This document shows, one piece after another, positions 16,642 to 25,589 of a DNA stretch of 64,000 bases. This DNA comes from Sinorhizobium sp. 8-89. Its GTDB lineage: Bacteria; Pseudomonadota; Alphaproteobacteria; Rhizobiales; Rhizobiaceae. Each line of letters opens with the position of its first letter. The stretch's first letter is position 1. Below the pieces are notes generated by a model. The model was given only the letters and a program-made list of their open reading frames with translations. It made no database searches and was not told the DNA's origin. Position numbers and translations under genes: made by a program. Where the stretch lies: NCBI RefSeq assembly GCF_030124325.1, contig NZ_JASKLR010000027.1:642-64641 (forward strand), read 5' to 3'.

Positions 16642-18633
16642 ATGAAAATTCGCGGGAAAATATACTTGATCGTCGGCATCATGAGTCTGCTGGCGATCGC
16701 CATTACCGGCATGTCTTTGCTGATCGTGTCGCAATACAACGACAAGCTTCATCAATTCCAGAACGCATCTGACCGGGCGTTCAAGGGCGAGCGGCTCAAT
16801 CGTCTGGTGACCGGCGTCGTCATGGAATCGCGCGGCATCTACGCCGCACCGACAATCGAAAAAGCAAAGCCCTTCGCGGAGGGCCTCCTCAAGAATCTCG
16901 ACAAGATCGACGCGCTGCTCCAAGACTGGCGTCCGCTGGTTCCCGCCGACAACCTTTCTTCCTTCGATGCACTGGCGGAGCGCGCTGACGAGTTCAAGAC
17001 CTTCCGCATCGAGACGGCCCGTCTCGGCCGAGAGGTTTCGCCGCAGGCTGCCAACGAGCAGGGCAACAACGACGCCAATCGCGCCAACCGCAAGGCTTTC
17101 CAGGCCGAGATAGACGTGGTCGTGGATGCCAATCTGGAATCGCTTCAGGCCATCACGGACGAGATCGCAGCTTTTGAACGCTCGGTTGTTCTGATCGTGC
17201 TCGGGATCGCCGGCCTCGGGCTGATCGCCGGCATCGGTACGGCCTTCTACATCGGCACCAATCAGCTCAGCCGGCCGATCCTCGACCTGACGGGCACCAT
17301 GAAGCAGCTTGCCGGGGGTGATCTGTCGGCGGATGTGCCCTTCGCCGGACGCAAGGACGAGATCGGCGACATGGCCGCCGCCGTCGCCATCTTCAAGCAG
17401 AATGGGCTCGCGGTGCGTGAACTCAACGCGCAGGAAGCGGCGTTGCGGGAAAAGAGCGCCGATCTCCAGTCGAGCATCGGCATCGTCGTCTCAGCGGCCG
17501 CCGCGGGCGATTTCACCAAACGCATCAGCAAGGACTACGGCAACGACGACCTCAACCGTTTTGCTGCGAGCGTCAATGAACTCGTCGGCGGCGTCGACAG
17601 CGGGATTTCCGAAACGCGGCGGGTCATCGCAAGCCTTGCAGCCGGCGACTTGACGCAGAGCATGAACGGCCAGTTCCAGGGCGCCTTCGCGGAACTGCAA
17701 AGGAACGTCAACGACACGCTCACCACCTTGCAGAAAACCTTGCGCGAGGTTCGCACCACGACGGACTCGATCAATGGCAACGCATCCGAACTGCGCTCGG
17801 CGGCGGACGACCTGTCGAAGCGCACGGAGCAGCAGGCCGCCTCGCTCGAGGAGACCTCGGCGGCGCTCGACGAGATCACCGCCGCCGTTCGCAGCTCGAC
17901 CGAGAGGGCGCAGGAAGCGTCGGTCATGGTCACTGAGGCAAAGGAAAGCGCGGCCGAATCCGCCTCCGTCGTCCGTAGTGCGGTCGAGGCCATGGGCCGC
18001 ATCGAGCAGGCTTCAAGCGAGATCGGCCAGATCACCAACGTCATCGATGAAATCGCCTTCCAGACCAACCTTCTGGCGCTCAATGCGGGCGTCGAGGCGG
18101 CGCGTGCGGGTGACGCCGGCAAGGGCTTCGCAGTCGTTGCACAGGAGGTCCGCGAACTCGCCCAGCGGGCGGCCAGCGCAGCCAAGGACATCAAGACGCT
18201 CATTTCCAAGTCGGGCAGCGAAGTGGCGACCGGAGTCAAGCTCGTGCAGGCGACCGGGTCCGCGCTCGGCGAGATCGAAACGCGCGTTCTGAAGATTAAC
18301 GACCATATCCATTCGATCGCGACGGCCGCGCGCGAGCAGTCGACAGGGCTTGCCGAGGTTAGCACTGCCGTCAACCAGATGGACCAGGTCACGCAGCGCA
18401 ACGCCGCGATGGTCGAAGAGGCGAACGCGGCGACGCACAAGCTTTCGGCCGAAACCGGCAACCTTGCGAACCTGATCGCCTACTTCAAGGTCGACCGGGA
18501 TGCCGGTGTGATTGCACCTGCAAGGGAAACAAGTCGTCCCGTCGCATCGCCCGCCCGGCGGATGATGGGCAGCGTCGCCCGAGCCTTCGGCGGCAGTTCC
18601 GCCGCTGCACGGGACGATTGGGAGGAGTTTTGA
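16642..18633 (+). CDS. Methyl-accepting chemotaxis protein
   Basis: A 663-residue transmembrane chemoreceptor. TM1 lies at about residues 10-31 and TM2 at about 190-215, enclosing a periplasmic four-helix-type sensor of about 160 residues. HAMP segments follow (around 216-268 and 305-355), then the signalling domain with the hairpin tip EIAFQTNLLALNAGVEAARA. The protein ends DDWEEF, which resembles the NWETF pentapeptide that tethers CheR/CheB, so it may be a full-strength receptor that helps methylate others. The ligand is unknown. ATG at 16642 follows GGGACAGGA; an upstream ATG at 16585 would add residues ahead of TM1 that do not look natural. Confidence 0.93.
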   Translation: MKIRGKIYLIVGIMSLLAIAITGMSLLIVSQYNDKLHQFQNASDRAFKGERLNRLVTGVVMESRGIYAAPTIEKAKPFAEGLLKNLDKIDALLQDWRPLVPADNLSSFDALAERADEFKTFRIETARLGREVSPQAANEQGNNDANRANRKAFQAEIDVVVDANLESLQAITDEIAAFERSVVLIVLGIAGLGLIAGIGTAFYIGTNQLSRPILDLTGTMKQLAGGDLSADVPFAGRKDEIGDMAAAVAIFKQNGLAVRELNAQEAALREKSADLQSSIGIVVSAAAAGDFTKRISKDYGNDDLNRFAASVNELVGGVDSGISETRRVIASLAAGDLTQSMNGQFQGAFAELQRNVNDTLTTLQKTLREVRTTTDSINGNASELRSAADDLSKRTEQQAASLEETSAALDEITAAVRSSTERAQEASVMVTEAKESAAESASVVRSAVEAMGRIEQASSEIGQITNVIDEIAFQTNLLALNAGVEAARAGDAGKGFAVVAQEVRELAQRAASAAKDIKTLISKSGSEVATGVKLVQATGSALGEIETRVLKINDHIHSIATAAREQSTGLAEVSTAVNQMDQVTQRNAAMVEEANAATHKLSAETGNLANLIAYFKVDRDAGVIAPARETSRPVASPARRMMGSVARAFGGSSAAARDDWEEF

Positions 18634-18659
18634 GCTTCTCGCATCCGATGTCATGATAT

Positions 18660-18692
18660 TCTCGCGGGAAAGCCTCGGCGTTTTCCGCGAGA
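18660..18692. terminator. Hairpin downstream of the chemoreceptor gene
   Basis: Twelve-base arms TCTCGCGGGAAA and TTTTCCGCGAGA (one mismatch) with a nine-base loop, 26 bases after the chemoreceptor stop. It is probably the transcript end, although no U-tract follows. Confidence 0.5.
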
Positions 18693-18863
18693 AACAGTCT
18701 TTGGTGCAACGGGCCTCGCCGGATCGTGCTATCCACTTTCACGGCAACGTGAGTTGTCAGGGCGAACCGTTCACGTTGACGTTTGACGGCGCGACCATTC
18801 GTTATTGGTTCCGGGTCCGGATTCCCTCTAACTCAAGGGTAGATCTCGCCGAAAGCAAGCCGC

Positions 18864-19661
18864 ATGAGCCATGGTGCCAGAAACGGGGCAGAAGATGCAG
18901 CCCTGAACCCTTCGTCGGGGCGGAGCGACGCTGGACATGCGGCGCGTCGTTCGCCATGGCGGTTCGTGCCATTCGCTCTTCTGCTCGTCGGTGGTGCCGC
19001 TTGTTACGCGTTTGGCCTGCCGCAATATCTTTCGTTGACGGCGCTGGTCCACCACCGCGAGACCCTCAGCGCCTATGTCGATGCCTACCCGCTTCGAGCG
19101 GGCGCGGCTTTCTTTGCGGTCTATGTCGCAGTGGTCGTCTTTTCGATCCCGGCTGCGTCGGTGCTGACCATATTCTCCGGATTCCTGTTCGGCTGTATCA
19201 CCGGCGCAGCCATGGCGATCGTGGCGGCGACGCTCGGATCGTGCCTTCTGTTCCTTGCCGCGCGCGGGGTCCTCGGGGACCTCCTGCGGCCGCGCGCCGG
19301 TCGCTTCCTGGACCGGCTCGCGGATGGGTTCCGGCGCAATGCGTTCCTTTATCTCCTGATCTTGCGGCTGGCGCCGATTTTTCCCTTCTTCATCGTCAAC
19401 ATTGCGCCTGCGTTCTTTGATGTGAGGCTGCGCACTTTCGCGGCAGCAACGCTGATCGGCATCGTGCCGGGCACGCTCGCCTATGCTTGGCTCGGCCGCA
19501 GCCTCGATGACGTGATCGCCCGCTCGGCGGCGTCCGGAGGCGAGCTTACGCTTTCGGATTTTGCGACGAGGGATATTTCGCTCGGGCTCGCGGCGCTTGC
19601 GCTCATCGCGGCATTGCCTCTGGTGTTCAAGCTAATACAGTCACGCCGCAAGACGGTGTGA
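18864..19661 (+). CDS. TVP38/TMEM64 (DedA-related VTT domain) membrane protein
   Basis: A 265-residue multi-pass membrane protein with the VTT-domain pattern: PAASVLTIFSGFLFG, a glycine-rich re-entrant segment, then LRLAPIFPFFIVNIAPA and the GIVPGTLAYAWLG motif. The first 35 residues are hydrophilic. Family members handle lipid scrambling or envelope homeostasis. It is followed 16 bases later by a flavin disulfide reductase gene. The two families are frequently found as neighbours, which supports a shared but undefined role. Confidence 0.88.
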   Translation: MSHGARNGAEDAALNPSSGRSDAGHAARRSPWRFVPFALLLVGGAACYAFGLPQYLSLTALVHHRETLSAYVDAYPLRAGAAFFAVYVAVVVFSIPAASVLTIFSGFLFGCITGAAMAIVAATLGSCLLFLAARGVLGDLLRPRAGRFLDRLADGFRRNAFLYLLILRLAPIFPFFIVNIAPAFFDVRLRTFAAATLIGIVPGTLAYAWLGRSLDDVIARSAASGGELTLSDFATRDISLGLAALALIAALPLVFKLIQSRRKTV

Positions 19662-19677
19662 CGGGGCGGAAGACAGC

Positions 19678-21102
19678 GTGGCGAAAATCCTCAATCCGGA
19701 TATCTGCGTGGTCGGCGGCGGTGCGGCAGGCCTGTCCGTGGCTGCGGGTGCCGCGGCCTTCGGCGTGCCGGTCGTCCTTGTCGAGCGCGGCCGAATGGGT
19801 GGGGATTGCCTGAACTTTGGCTGCGTGCCGTCGAAGGCGCTGATTGCGGCCGGGAAACATGCACAGGCGATCCGAGCAGCGGGAGAATTCGGCATCGCAG
19901 CAGGCGAGCCGGTCGTCGACTACGAGCGACTGCAGGCGCGGGTCCACGCGGTCATCGGCGCAATCGCGCCGCATGATTCCGCCGAGCGTTTCGAGAGCCT
20001 CGGCGTGAAGGTCATCGCCGACACGGCCCGGTTCGTCGACGACAGAACGGTCGCGGCCGGCGACCTTCTCATCCGGGCGCGGCGCTTCGTGATCGCCACC
20101 GGCTCGTCGCCGGCCATTCCCGCAATCCCAGGGCTGGTGGAGGCGCCGTACCTTACCAATGAGACACTCTTCGATCTGAAGCGGCTGCCGGAACACCTCG
20201 TCATTGTCGGCGCCGGAGCGGTCGGCATGGAGATGGCGCAGGCATATCGCAGGATCGGGGCACGCGTGACGGTCGTCGAGGCCGGCAAGGCGCTTTCGAG
20301 CAGCGATCCGGAACTGGCAGCGATCGTCCTGGAGGCGGTCCGCGCCGAGGACACCGTGCTACACGAGCAAACCGCCATCCTGTCGGTCGAGCGGCAGGCG
20401 GGCGGCGTCCGGCTGCTTTGCGAGAATGCGAAAGGGCGGTTCGCGGTCGATGGCAGCGATCTTTTGCTGGCCGCGGGCCGTGTCCCCAACCATGCTTCTC
20501 TCGACCTCGGCGCCGCCGGTATTCGCCACGACGCGAAGGGGATTGCCGTTGGCACGGGCATGCGTACAAGCAATCGCCGCGTCTATGCGATCGGCGATGC
20601 CGCAGGCGGCCTGCAGTTCACCCATGTTGCGAGCTACCATGCGCGGCTCGTGCTGCAGCAGATCCTGTTCCGAATGCCGGCGCGCGAAGACCGCGACATT
20701 GTTCCGAGGGTGACGTTTACCGATCCGGAGCTTGCGCAGGTCGGCCCTGGCGAGGCAGAGGCGCGGGAAAAGTTCGGCCGGGTCGACGTCGTCCGCTGGG
20801 ATTTTTCCGCAAATGATCGCGCCCGCACCGACGGTCTCGACCGAGGGCTGATCAAGATCACGGTCGGCCGGCGCGGACGGATCATCGGGGCGGCGATCGC
20901 CGGTCCCGGCGCCGGAGAGATGATCAACGGCTTTGCGTTTGCCATCGCCAATCGGCTGACACTCAAGCATTTTCGCGGCTATGTGGCTCCGTATCCGACC
21001 TTGTCCGAGATTGGAAAACAGGCATCGATCTCCTATTATGCCCCCATGGCGCGAAGTCCGCTCGTCCGGTCGGTAATCGGAATGCTGCGGTATTTCGGCT
21101 AG
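19678..21102 (+). CDS. FAD-dependent pyridine nucleotide-disulfide oxidoreductase (dihydrolipoyl dehydrogenase/mercuric reductase-like)
   Basis: A 474-residue class I flavoprotein. An N-terminal FAD Rossmann motif (VVGGGAAGLSVAAGAA) is followed by the redox-active pair in GGDCLNFGCVPSKAL, the NAD(P) motif VIVGAGAVGMEMAQ and a GDAAGG second FAD motif. The C-terminus has PYPTLSEIGK, but the usual HxHPTLSE histidine pair is replaced by VAPYPTLSE, so this is neither a standard E3 subunit nor a mercuric reductase with a C-terminal Cys pair. The start is a GTG. It is cotranscribed with the TVP38 gene. Confidence 0.88.
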   Translation: MAKILNPDICVVGGGAAGLSVAAGAAAFGVPVVLVERGRMGGDCLNFGCVPSKALIAAGKHAQAIRAAGEFGIAAGEPVVDYERLQARVHAVIGAIAPHDSAERFESLGVKVIADTARFVDDRTVAAGDLLIRARRFVIATGSSPAIPAIPGLVEAPYLTNETLFDLKRLPEHLVIVGAGAVGMEMAQAYRRIGARVTVVEAGKALSSSDPELAAIVLEAVRAEDTVLHEQTAILSVERQAGGVRLLCENAKGRFAVDGSDLLLAAGRVPNHASLDLGAAGIRHDAKGIAVGTGMRTSNRRVYAIGDAAGGLQFTHVASYHARLVLQQILFRMPAREDRDIVPRVTFTDPELAQVGPGEAEAREKFGRVDVVRWDFSANDRARTDGLDRGLIKITVGRRGRIIGAAIAGPGAGEMINGFAFAIANRLTLKHFRGYVAPYPTLSEIGKQASISYYAPMARSPLVRSVIGMLRYFG

Positions 21103-21203
21103 ACCACGATGGTTGGGTCGAATCGACCCAAGTCATCGTGGCCTATTCTATTGAGTTGGAGCGGAATGGGGGCGAAAAACCGCGCACAGTTTTCCTCATC
21201 CGC

Positions 21204-21308
21204 TCTACTGCATGATTCCTTGAATCGGAATCGATCAAGGAGAAAACCATGCAGCAGTTCAAAGTGTTCAGCGAGCTTAGCGCGTCCAATTGGACGCGCG
21301 GCGCTGTA
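21204..21308 (+). repeat. RIME-like intergenic repeat, copy 4
   Basis: CTACTGCATGATTCCTTGAA, with an ATCGGAATCGAT palindrome, opens the element, and GCGCGTCCAATTGGACGCGC forms a perfect ten-base-arm palindrome near its right end. It ends 24 bases upstream of the histidine kinase start, so its hairpin may lie in the 5' leader of that mRNA. Confidence 0.78.
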
Positions 21309-21332
21309 AGTTGCAGGGAATGTTCTAGAGTT

Positions 21333-22814
21333 ATGGTGGAAGACGCGCGTCCGGCCAATGCGAGTGCGATGCCCCGAGCGGCCGTCGGGTTTCTTCGCGG
21401 GCTCTCCGGCAAGTTGCTGCTTTTGACGGTGGCTTTCGTCATGCTCGCGGAAGTGCTGATCTTTGTGCCGTCGGTCGCCAATATGCGGATCCGTTGGCTT
21501 CAGGATCGGCTGAATACCGTGGCCGCCGCGGCCGTCGCCGTGGACGGGCTGCAGAATGTCGAGCTTCCGCGTGCCGTGCAACGCGACACGCTGATGGCGA
21601 CGGGAACCAAGGCCATCGTCATTCGCCGCAAGGATGCGTCGCGGATGATCGCCAGCGTCGACATGCCCCCGGCGATCGACGGGGAATACGACATCGCCAA
21701 CTTTACCCCTGTCGGCGCGATACGCGATGCATTCGATACGCTGCTGTTCGGCGGCAGCCGGATCGTGCGGGTTTATGGTCCGCTCGGCGAAAGCGATGCG
21801 ACGATCGAGCTGGTGATGAAGGATGCCGGCTTGCGCAAGGCGATGCTCGTTTATTCGCGCAACGTCTTCCTTCTGTCGATCGTGATTTCGCTGATCACGG
21901 CGGCACTGATCTTTCTCGCCATCAATCGCATGCTGATCGTGCCGATCAGGCGGATGACGACGAGCATGCAGGAGTTCGCCGACGAGCCGTCCAACCCGGA
22001 GCGCCTCCTCGTTTCGCCGGAAGGCAGGGATGAACTGGCGGTCGCCGGTCAGCATCTCGCGAGCATGCAGCGCGAACTGCAGAAAACCCTGAAGCAACAG
22101 AAAAGCCTCGCCGAACTCGGCCTCGCCGTTTCGAAGATCAACCATGACATGCGCAACATTCTCTCGTCCGCGCAGCTCATTTCCGACCGGCTCGCCGACG
22201 TTGATGATCCGGTGGTCAAACGTTTCGCGCCGACGCTCCTGAGAACGATCGATCGCGCCGTCGGCTATACGCAGGAGGTGCTCTCCTACGGGCGCACGGC
22301 CGAGGCAGAGCCGCACCGTCGCTTTGTCGCCCTGCGACCACTCGTCGAGGATGTTGCCGAGCTCCTGGCGATCGACCGCCAGAGCGGTATCGATTTCGAG
22401 ATCCAGATTCGGGACGACGTCGTCGTCGATGCGGACAGCGAGCAGCTTTTTCGCGTCGTGCACAATCTCTGCCGCAATGCCGTGCAGGCGTTGACGCAAC
22501 ACGAGCCGGAGGACGGCCGCGCCAAGATGGTTTCCGTTTCCGCCATCCGCACGGGAAGCGTGGTTGCGATCTCGGTGGACGATACCGGGCCGGGCATGCC
22601 AGCCAAGGCACGCGAAAACCTCTTTGCCGCCTTCCGCGGCTCGGCGCGCTCCGGCGGCACGGGGCTTGGCCTTGCCATTGCCCGCGAACTGGTGCTCGCC
22701 CATGGCGGGACGATAGCGCTCGTGGAAAAGCCGACGCCCGGCACGCTGTTCCGCATCGAACTGCCCGATCGCCCGGTGCCGTTGGACGCCTTCCGTTCGA
22801 AGGCGCGGCCCTGA
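21333..22814 (+). CDS. Membrane sensor histidine kinase (orphan)
   Basis: A 493-residue kinase. TM1 lies near residues 30-50, a periplasmic sensor of about 130 residues follows, TM2 lies near 180-200, then a HAMP-like segment. The dimerisation helix has the phospho-acceptor in KINHDMRN (His271), and the ATPase domain has the N box NLCRNAVQAL, G1 DDTGPGMP and G2 GGTGLGLAIA. No response regulator gene lies beside it, so its partner must be encoded elsewhere. ATG at 21333 avoids running the protein through the repeat; an upstream in-frame ATG at 21249 lies inside the RIME-like element and is not believed. Confidence 0.92.
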   Translation: MVEDARPANASAMPRAAVGFLRGLSGKLLLLTVAFVMLAEVLIFVPSVANMRIRWLQDRLNTVAAAAVAVDGLQNVELPRAVQRDTLMATGTKAIVIRRKDASRMIASVDMPPAIDGEYDIANFTPVGAIRDAFDTLLFGGSRIVRVYGPLGESDATIELVMKDAGLRKAMLVYSRNVFLLSIVISLITAALIFLAINRMLIVPIRRMTTSMQEFADEPSNPERLLVSPEGRDELAVAGQHLASMQRELQKTLKQQKSLAELGLAVSKINHDMRNILSSAQLISDRLADVDDPVVKRFAPTLLRTIDRAVGYTQEVLSYGRTAEAEPHRRFVALRPLVEDVAELLAIDRQSGIDFEIQIRDDVVVDADSEQLFRVVHNLCRNAVQALTQHEPEDGRAKMVSVSAIRTGSVVAISVDDTGPGMPAKARENLFAAFRGSARSGGTGLGLAIARELVLAHGGTIALVEKPTPGTLFRIELPDRPVPLDAFRSKARP

Positions 22815-22972
22815 TATTCCGCCCTTAGGTCCTCGCCGCGCCCTGATAGCTCTCTCCAGCGCATCATCCACGGTTGTCGCAAAAATGAAATTTTTTCCCG
22901 AAAGGCGCTTGCAATCGCCGAAAGGACCCAGTAGAGGATCGCCACGCAAGCGGTTCTCACCGCTTCAGGCAA

Positions 22973-23049
22973 GCACCCGTAGCTCAGCTGGATAGAGCAC
23001 CAGACTACGAATCTGGGGGTCAGGAGTTCGAATCTCTTCGGGTGCGCCA
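22973..23049 (+). tRNA. tRNA-Arg(ACG), CCA encoded
   Basis: A complete 77-base cloverleaf. The acceptor stem GCACCCG pairs with CGGGTGC, the D arm is AGCTCAGCTGGATAGAGC, and the anticodon stem CCAGA/TCTGG encloses loop CTACGAA with anticodon ACG at 23007-23009. A T arm with TTCGAAT, discriminator G and encoded CCA complete it. The A34 should be edited to inosine to read CGU, CGC and CGA. Sequence downstream is gene-poor, as expected beside an old integration site. Confidence 0.97.
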
Positions 23050-23532
23050 AGTCTTTCATTTCCGTTACATTAACGCCGAAAATTGCCGCGATCCCAGTCA
23101 GGGCTACGCTCCCGCGAAGCGCGGTAGATGGCCAAGAGGCGAAAAATCGTGGGAGCGACGGCGTTTCGGCGGTGAAAAGTTCGAATCGCTCACGCTCGAA
23201 TATCGTGTCTTTGCGCAAGGCAGAGCGCGAGATTCGTCATTTGGGCGATAGCTTTGCGCCTCCAAGCGGCGATTTCCGGCCAAGACGTCAGGCAAGCTCA
23301 CCGAGATCCTGGCGAACCCATTTGCCCTCTTCCGGCGCGATACGCCTAGCGAAGGCGGTCACGCCCTCCCGATGCCGCGATGCCGGCCGTCTTCAAGGCA
23401 TGGTGATATTTGCCGAGCGCGAGTATCTGGATCGCGATGTGAGGGAATGCGCGACCACAGCGAGATCGGCACTCCCCATTGACGGTCGATCATCGGTGTT
23501 GAACGGCGTCGCCGCATCTCTGCCCGCCCACA
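23050..23532. other. Gene-poor region after tRNA-Arg
   Basis: About 480 bases with no open frame that has recognisable protein character. Short frames exist, including a 142-codon one from 23172, but they are compositionally odd and lack motifs. On the minus strand a short stretch near 23330-23420 reads ALKTAGIAASGGRDR, possibly a decayed coding remnant. The region may be leftover from an old tRNA-associated insertion. Confidence 0.5.
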
Positions 23533-24048
23533 TCATTCAGCCGACCCCTCGGCTGGCGAGACGAATGCCGCGAGCTTGCCTTGCTTGCGCAAATGGATGA
23601 TCTGGGCTGTCAAGCCAACGATGAGAATGACAAGCAGACTGGCTTGTGACCCAAGGAGAAGGGGCGAGTTCAGATCGGCAACTAAGGGGTGACCGTCTGG
23701 AACACGGCGCAGGGTTTCGGAAACGGTCGGCACCATCAGCAGAAACGTCGTCAGGCTGAGGAGGATTGTTTCGAGGTACTTGCCCGCACGCCCAACGCTC
23801 GAAACACGGTCGATGCCGTATCCGGCGAGCAGCAGCAGGATTGTTGCCGCACCAATGCCGTAGCTCGCGGGCTGATGCGCGACGAGGAACGCCGATGCCC
23901 CGCCAATCAGCATTGAGACGAAATAAGCGACGCCGGGCGCTGACCGAGGCACAATCCGTCCGTAGCGAGCAAACATATAGATAGCCAGTGGGATGGCGGG
24001 CAAGCTGCCGAGCGTGTGCACCCAACCGATCGGTGAGATTCCAAACAT
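23533..24048 (-). CDS. Small integral membrane protein, unknown function
   Basis: The frame beginning MFGISPIGWVHTLGSLPAIP encodes 171 residues with about four to five hydrophobic helices and a short basic C-terminus (HLRKQGKLAAFVSPAEGSAE). Helix and loop spacing is regular, suggesting a DUF2306-like or similar four-to-five-helix protein, but I do not recognise it with certainty. The open frame runs further upstream into the remains of a methyltransferase; this is read-through of a pseudogene, so the ATG at 24048 is the sensible start. Confidence 0.7.
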   Translation of the reverse strand: MFGISPIGWVHTLGSLPAIPLAIYMFARYGRIVPRSAPGVAYFVSMLIGGASAFLVAHQPASYGIGAATILLLLAGYGIDRVSSVGRAGKYLETILLSLTTFLLMVPTVSETLRRVPDGHPLVADLNSPLLLGSQASLLVILIVGLTAQIIHLRKQGKLAAFVSPAEGSAE

Positions 24049-24084
24049 TTCAGTGTCCCTTGTCGTTAAATTTCTTCCGACTAG

Positions 24085-24478
24085 TAGATAGCCTAAGGAG
24101 GCAAAGTCCACGCCGGAAGTCGAGAGCACCTTGTCGAAGTGTTCATCCGCGAGGGGCAGGTTCTCGCGTCGCCGACTTGGCAATCGATCGGCGGCTCGAC
24201 GCCGGTCCACAATCCGCGCGCCGCATCGATCAAATCCGTTGAAATGTCGATCGCCGTCACCTTTGCGCCGAAGCTTGGCGCATGGCGCGCGCTCCATCCG
24301 GTGCCGGTCGCAATGTCGAGCACTTCGTCGCCGGGCTTCGGGCTCAATCGCTGGGCGGCGGCGCCAACGCGCCCGAAATCGCGAGGCTGACAAGGTCGTA
24401 GTGTCGGCCTCCTGCTCCCCAGATTGCCGACGCTTCGCGGTTGTGCTGCAGGATCCCGTCGTTAGCAGAGTCCGACAT
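24085..24478 (-). pseudogene. Decayed class I SAM-dependent methyltransferase
   Basis: Three pieces of one methyltransferase lie in different frames. The N-terminus starts at 24478 (MSDSANDGILQHNREASA, then WGAGGRHYDLVSLAISGALA) and meets a stop. The core frame (about 24347-24170) is GDEVLDIATGTGWSARHAP with motif I, then VTAIDISTDLIDAARG. A third frame continues ENLPLADEHFDKVLSTSGV. Two frameshifts and loss of the C-terminal half make an active enzyme impossible. This decay, beside tRNA-Arg and a gene-poor stretch, fits an eroding insertion. Confidence 0.8.
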
Positions 24479-24512
24479 GACATCCTCCGGTAGCGCCTGA
24501 TTGAGGCGCAGG

Positions 24513-25190
24513 CTACCAGACATAGGGGATCAGGCGATAGCGCACGCGCGCTGCATAGGCGTCGTATCCCGCAAGACCGGTCCGGAGCTCCTTTTCTTCG
24601 ATGCCGATGCGCATGGCCAGCAAAGCGATGAGCACGAGCACCGCCCCCAGCCCCCACCAGGAGCCGAGGAGCAGCGAGGTGCCCGTGATGAAGATGAGGG
24701 CGCCGGCGTAGAGGGGATGGCGGACGTAGCGGTATGGTCCCGTAGTAACCACCCTTTGCGCTCGTTCCCTCTGGATCTTCACGACAGGTGCCGCGAAGCT
24801 GTTTTCCCTGAACGTCCGGTAGTCGAACCAGATCGAGAACAGGAGCGCCGAGCCGCCGACGACCTGTACCCACTCGGGAACCGACGACCAACCGAACCGT
24901 ACGGCGTCGAGTGCCATGAATGCAAACGCGCCGAGCAGGAACAGAAGGATGACGGTGGTCAGCACCTTGTCCGCGAAAGGCTGCCCTTTCTGAATAGGTG
25001 CCGACAGTCTTTCCTTGAGCAGTGCGGGATCATGCCGGGCGAGCGACAGTCCGGCGATCAGGGAGAGCGCCAGCATCGCCGCGAGAAAGACCCACGCGGC
25101 CGGCCACTCAAGCGTTCCGGCGGAGGCAAAGAGCACCACTCCAATGATTGCAAACCAAATGAGGGTCTGCAGGGTCAGCCTGGCGATCAT
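24513..25190 (-). CDS. Isoprenylcysteine carboxylmethyltransferase-like membrane methyltransferase
   Basis: A 225-residue protein with five to six hydrophobic helices and the C-terminal ICMT/NnrU-type signature TTGPYRYVRHPLYAGALI, followed later by IEEKELRTGLAGYDAYAARVRYRLIP. Bacterial members are SAM-dependent methyltransferases of membrane substrates; the target here is unknown. ATG at 25190 follows GGAG at good spacing; a GTG at 25205 is an alternative start. Confidence 0.85.
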   Translation of the reverse strand: MIARLTLQTLIWFAIIGVVLFASAGTLEWPAAWVFLAAMLALSLIAGLSLARHDPALLKERLSAPIQKGQPFADKVLTTVILLFLLGAFAFMALDAVRFGWSSVPEWVQVVGGSALLFSIWFDYRTFRENSFAAPVVKIQRERAQRVVTTGPYRYVRHPLYAGALIFITGTSLLLGSWWGLGAVLVLIALLAMRIGIEEKELRTGLAGYDAYAARVRYRLIPYVW

Positions 25191-25466
25191 GGGCAAGCTC
25201 CACACGACCTGACGAGGATAATTATACAGATAGTAATTCCACCACCGATCGCAACCTCTCCGTCGCTGCGCGTTTTTTCTGATTGTGCAAGCGATCGAAG
25301 CTCGTCTTCGCGCGTTTAGCTTGGCAGCGTGACCATTTGTCGATCTTGGAAGGCACGCAGCCGCGGCCGCATTTCACGGTGTTGTGTGCGGGCGCGCCTT
25401 CAAGTTCGGTGATCCGGATCCCATATGAAGTTGCATGCTTCCCGACGTCATCCGTGGGAGGATTTT

Positions 25467-25574
25467 ATGTATCGCTATATGATGAAGGAACTGATGCTGA
25501 TCATTGTCGGGCTGGCAGCCTTTGCGACATTGCTCCTGTTTGTTCTTTCCCAGATGCCGGTCACGTCTCTGTAG
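25467..25574 (+). CDS. Small single-pass membrane protein (35 aa)
   Basis: MYRYMMKELMLIIVGLAAFA begins the protein, followed by a hydrophobic run (TLLLFVLSQ) and MPVTSL before TAG. It is preceded by GGGAGGA at six-base spacing, an excellent ribosome binding site. One transmembrane helix spans about residues 10-28, with a positively charged N-terminus. Length and structure fit a bacterial small membrane protein that modulates a larger partner. No homologue is known to me. The 275 bases to its left, from the start of the methyltransferase gene, hold no other gene. Confidence 0.6.
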   Translation: MYRYMMKELMLIIVGLAAFATLLLFVLSQMPVTSL

Positions 25575-25589
25575 TGACGGGTTAGGAAT

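Noticed and set aside
23172-23600. A 142-codon frame after tRNA-Arg
   Set aside because: Arg/Ser-rich sequence without motifs, overlapping the end of the membrane protein gene on the other strand, and no ribosome site.
23533-24891. A single 452-codon minus-strand gene
   Set aside because: Only residues from 24048 on look like a membrane protein. The upstream part is the wrong frame of a methyltransferase remnant and overlaps the gene at 24513.
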